Positions 15,201 to 16,019 of a stretch of DNA of 16,019 nt are shown here, piece after piece. The notes under the pieces were generated by a model. That model saw only the letters and a list, made by a program, of their open reading frames with translations, did no database searches and was not told the origin of the DNA. This stretch comes from Clostridia bacterium (GTDB taxonomy: Bacteria; Bacillota; Clostridia; Christensenellales; CAG-138). How positions within the stretch are numbered: the stretch's first letter is position 1; every line of letters starts with the position of its first letter. The position numbers and the translations under genes were made by a program. The stretch lies in assembly GCA_016296415.1 (NCBI GenBank), contig JAEDJH010000033.1, positions 1 through 16,019 on the forward strand, read 5' to 3'.

Positions 15201-15586
15201 TTTCATCGTACTTCAGAGTGGAGGGCGTGCCCTCCAGGGACGGCTCGCTAACCAATATGGATATATATGTCGGGCTAAGGAAAAACAAGGGCTGGCGGGA
15301 GCAGTTTGCAAAGCGCTATGTATGGGTTTTGTACAACCACCTTACGCCGGAGCGCATAAACTCTATAATCGACGAGTATTACAATGCGCTTAAACCCGAG
15401 ATGCAGCGGCACATCTCTCGCTGGGGCGAGCCTAAGTCCATGTCGTATTGGGAGGGGCAGGTCAGAGAGCTTAAAAAGTTTGCCAATACAAGGCGCGACT
15501 ATGCGCTCAGAATACTTCAGCGGCAGTTTGACATAAGCGATGCGACCATGAAGCAATATATTGCGGAGGCGACGGGCAATCCGTAA
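12254..15586 (+). CDS. Surface lipoprotein: four lamin-tail-like repeats, chitobiase C-terminal-like domain, CotH kinase-like domain
   Basis: This 1110-residue protein starts with a lipoprotein signal (MKSILKK, a hydrophobic core, lipobox VCAC with Cys23). Four lamin-tail-like domains follow at about 36-165, 192-325, 344-485 and 500-632. Each has an INEV/SEV strand, a DWIELYN/WVELHN motif and an AGEYM..FLS segment, and three end in a TPxxxKN-like strand. A chitobiase C-terminal-like domain (about 640-715) carries ATIYYTTDGSEPD. The CotH domain (about 720-1085) shows LLLRNSGQD, YINGKYWGIYDFNED and YYDLDFGF, the last matching the acidic metal-binding motif of CotH kinases. CotH proteins phosphorylate spore-coat or surface proteins, so a surface role is inferred. 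No ribosome binding site precedes ATG 12254, yet the intact signal peptide requires this start. Confidence 0.92.
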   Translation: MKSILKKLFIFVSCAALVSVCACQPVGGSAGVPEKALYINEVVTSNSLSLTNEFLGSPDWIELYNGTDEDISLDGCYITDNIKKLTKWAFPDVTIKAGEYMTVFFSSNHDTPPDDVLCASFGISKGGDTLYLIGKYYDVLQKIDIPALETDVSWARRDDGTYGYCGSATPNAYNSTSIMDTLADVSVDEKAHSIIVSEVMPINNNALRAADGGFYPWVELYNPTGEDINVSSLWISEYASDLNKWQLPEKVLAAGEYMIVFLSGQNRCADGEIHAPFKLSEDESSIYISTRHGNICSSLEWALPIPAGVCVVADGYTAYPTPLAENSEKLFTSLETVDMDASSPVRINEVLPKNRYSAMDKDGDRSDWVELHNASSETVNLGCYYLSDDESDPYKWGLPNRELAAGEYILIFLSGKDITDGEELHASFSLSTADKQLMLTCVDGMRRDTVYVPEGIGDNVSIGKNADGEQIYYGQPTPGAKNSTKGFSSVDLVSLTDMGGLYISEVATVHKPKSGADDWIELHNASGHSINLSGYGLAVGMDGEINPLSGTIDAGGYLLVYAASAGRSDGKLCIPENLGVSGETIVLYNADGVLTDILDTGVLRAGMSSGRIEGDADAERIFFSTPTPMKKNGDTGYTSYTSAPVFSVAELYHTEKFELEITCSTQGATIYYTTDGSEPDTSSRVYNGAITIEKNTPVSAVAVCDGKLKSDIAVATYLFETPHTLPVVCLTCDPDRFSEVYSVTERKDRVERGAYISYYETDGMLGVSFPCGIRANGSSTLTARQKSLAIKLRGGYGRSEVTYPFFGEYEIKSFSNLLLRNSGQDRWFSRMKDSLSSLCVEGMNIDNFATRPVIAYINGKYWGIYDFNEDHSADYLEAHYGADADNIDYIRRNAGVLEGSNTEFKRVRAYALANDLSNQSTYEKFTQWVDVDYFTDYLIAQTYFRNGDMFNQKYWRSRDYAVKWRPVYYDLDFGFSGVTGDLLSSYFRVEGVPSRDGSLTNMDIYVGLRKNKGWREQFAKRYVWVLYNHLTPERINSIIDEYYNALKPEMQRHISRWGEPKSMSYWEGQVRELKKFANTRRDYALRILQRQFDISDATMKQYIAEATGNP

Positions 15587-15695
15587 TATCGGCGTGAAAT
15601 GCGGCGGACGGGGCTTTGAAAGCGGCGAAACAGCGGGCAAAATAATGAAGAAATATAAAGTTTATTTTGTCCGAATAAATTGTTTGAAAAAACTC

Positions 15696-15724
15696 TTTAC
15701 AAACTAAAACACTTGAGGTATAAT
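15696..15724 (+). promoter_or_regulatory. Sigma-A promoter of the tRNA gene
   Basis: TTTACA (15696-15701) and TATAAT (15719-15724) are exactly 17 bases apart, with AT-rich DNA upstream. Transcription should start near 15731, six bases before the mature tRNA. The stretch 15587-15695 between the lipoprotein and this promoter holds no supported gene or clear terminator. Confidence 0.82.
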
Positions 15725-15736
15725 ACCCAAGGTTGA

Positions 15737-15813
15737 GGGGCATTAGCTCAGCTGGCTAGAGTGCCACACTGGCAGTGTGGATGTCAGCGGTTCGAATCCG
15801 CTATGCTCCACCA
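15737..15813 (+). tRNA. tRNA-Ala (anticodon GGC)
   Basis: All four arms fold: acceptor 15737-15743 with 15803-15809, D-stem GCTC/GAGT, anticodon stem CCACA/TGTGG around CTGGCAG, and T-stem AGCGG/CCGCT around TTCGAAT. The anticodon GGC (15771-15773) reads GCC and GCU. The G3-U70 wobble pair (15739 with 15807), the identity element of alanine tRNAs, is present. The discriminator is A and CCA is encoded. Confidence 0.96.
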
Positions 15814-15849
15814 GAAAACGACAAGCTTCGATAGAAACTTGTCGTTTTC
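15814..15849 (+). terminator. Intrinsic terminator of the tRNA gene
   Basis: A perfect 12-bp stem GAAAACGACAAG (15814-15825) with CTTGTCGTTTTC (15838-15849) starts directly after the tRNA CCA. The descending arm supplies TTTT, followed by CAGTTATATT. Confidence 0.82.
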
Positions 15850-15850
15850 A

Positions 15851-16019
15851 GTTATATTCGCCTTACGGCGAGTTATATGCACCTTCGGTGCGTGATATTT
15901 GCTTCGCAAGTGATATGCCTGCGGGCGTTAGGGGCGAATATAATATCACTGAAACCGTAGGTTTCAATATCACATTTTGCGTAGCAAAATATATCACTCC
16001 GTCGAAGACGGAATATCAC
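15851..16019 (+). repeat. Array of small hairpins separated by an invariant 7-mer
   Basis: Seven short hairpins alternate with a 7-base spacer. Left half: spacer GTTATAT (15851, 15872) or GTGATAT (15892, 15910), with hairpins at 15858-15871, 15879-15891, 15899-15909 and 15917-15926. Right half: spacer ATATCAC, the reverse complement of GTGATAT (15943, 15967, 15991, 16013), with hairpins at 15950-15966, 15974-15990 and 15998-16012. Stem sequences differ between hairpins; loops are mostly TTC on the left and GTA or GAA on the right. TTATATTCGCC (15852-15862) also pairs with GGCGAATATAA (15933-15943), enclosing hairpins 2-4. The array continues past the window edge. It contains no ORF. Confidence 0.85.

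Noticed and set aside
15647..15709. Short frame MKKYKVYFVRINCLKKLFTN before the tRNA
   Set aside because: Twenty codons, no convincing ribosome binding site, and its end overlaps the -35 box of the tRNA promoter.
15737..15813. tRNA-Ala as an integration (att) site
   Set aside because: No repeat of the tRNA 3' end and no integrase gene were found within the window; the sequence beyond the right edge is unknown.
15851..16019. CRISPR array
   Set aside because: The constant element is only 7 bases and the variable parts are palindromes of 10-17 bases, the reverse of repeat-spacer structure. No cas gene is present.

Overview
This window looks like a chromosomal segment of a low-to-mid-GC Gram-positive anaerobe, most likely a gut clostridium of the Oscillospiraceae/Ruminococcaceae kind. 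That is an inference from Firmicutes-style ribosome binding sites and sigma-A promoters, a three-gene proton-translocating transhydrogenase, a QueT transporter behind a preQ1 riboswitch, RecD2 without RecBC, and a CotH-type surface lipoprotein. Nothing in the window marks it as phage or plasmid.

Layout. The first 68 bases carry the last codons of a plus-strand gene, followed by two hairpins. Bases 145-508 hold no convincing protein gene, but they contain long-range complementary segments that suggest a structured RNA. From 509 to 9889 everything is on the minus strand, in three transcription units read right to left: (1) a lone 378-residue protein of unknown function (8753-9889) with a TTG start; (2) queT, a large FtsX-type ABC permease and its ATPase (8586 down to 3826), headed by a strong promoter and a preQ1-I riboswitch; (3) pntAA-pntAB-pntB (3429 down to 562), with its own promoter, a leader of about 218 nt that can fold into a pseudoknot, and a terminator hairpin. 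From 9990 the genes run on the plus strand: recD2, a 1110-residue CotH lipoprotein with four lamin-tail-like repeats, and tRNA-Ala(GGC) with promoter and terminator. The window ends inside a modular array of small hairpins separated by an invariant 7-mer.

How the genes work together. The pnt operon should couple the proton gradient to hydride transfer between NAD(H) and NADP(H). However, the NADP-binding domain of PntB lacks the Lys-Arg-Ser motif that holds the 2'-phosphate, so its cofactor use is worth testing. The queT unit imports a queuosine precursor under preQ1 control, and the ABC transporter genes appear to be cotranscribed with it. RecD2 is a 5'-3' helicase of DNA repair. The lipoprotein is probably displayed on the cell surface.

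The signals that go beyond routine annotation are the hairpin-7-mer array at 15851-16019, the possible structured RNA near 213-458, the PntB motif change, the queT-ABC operon behind a riboswitch, and an apparently leaderless lipoprotein transcript. All family assignments were made by reading motifs; no database search was run.
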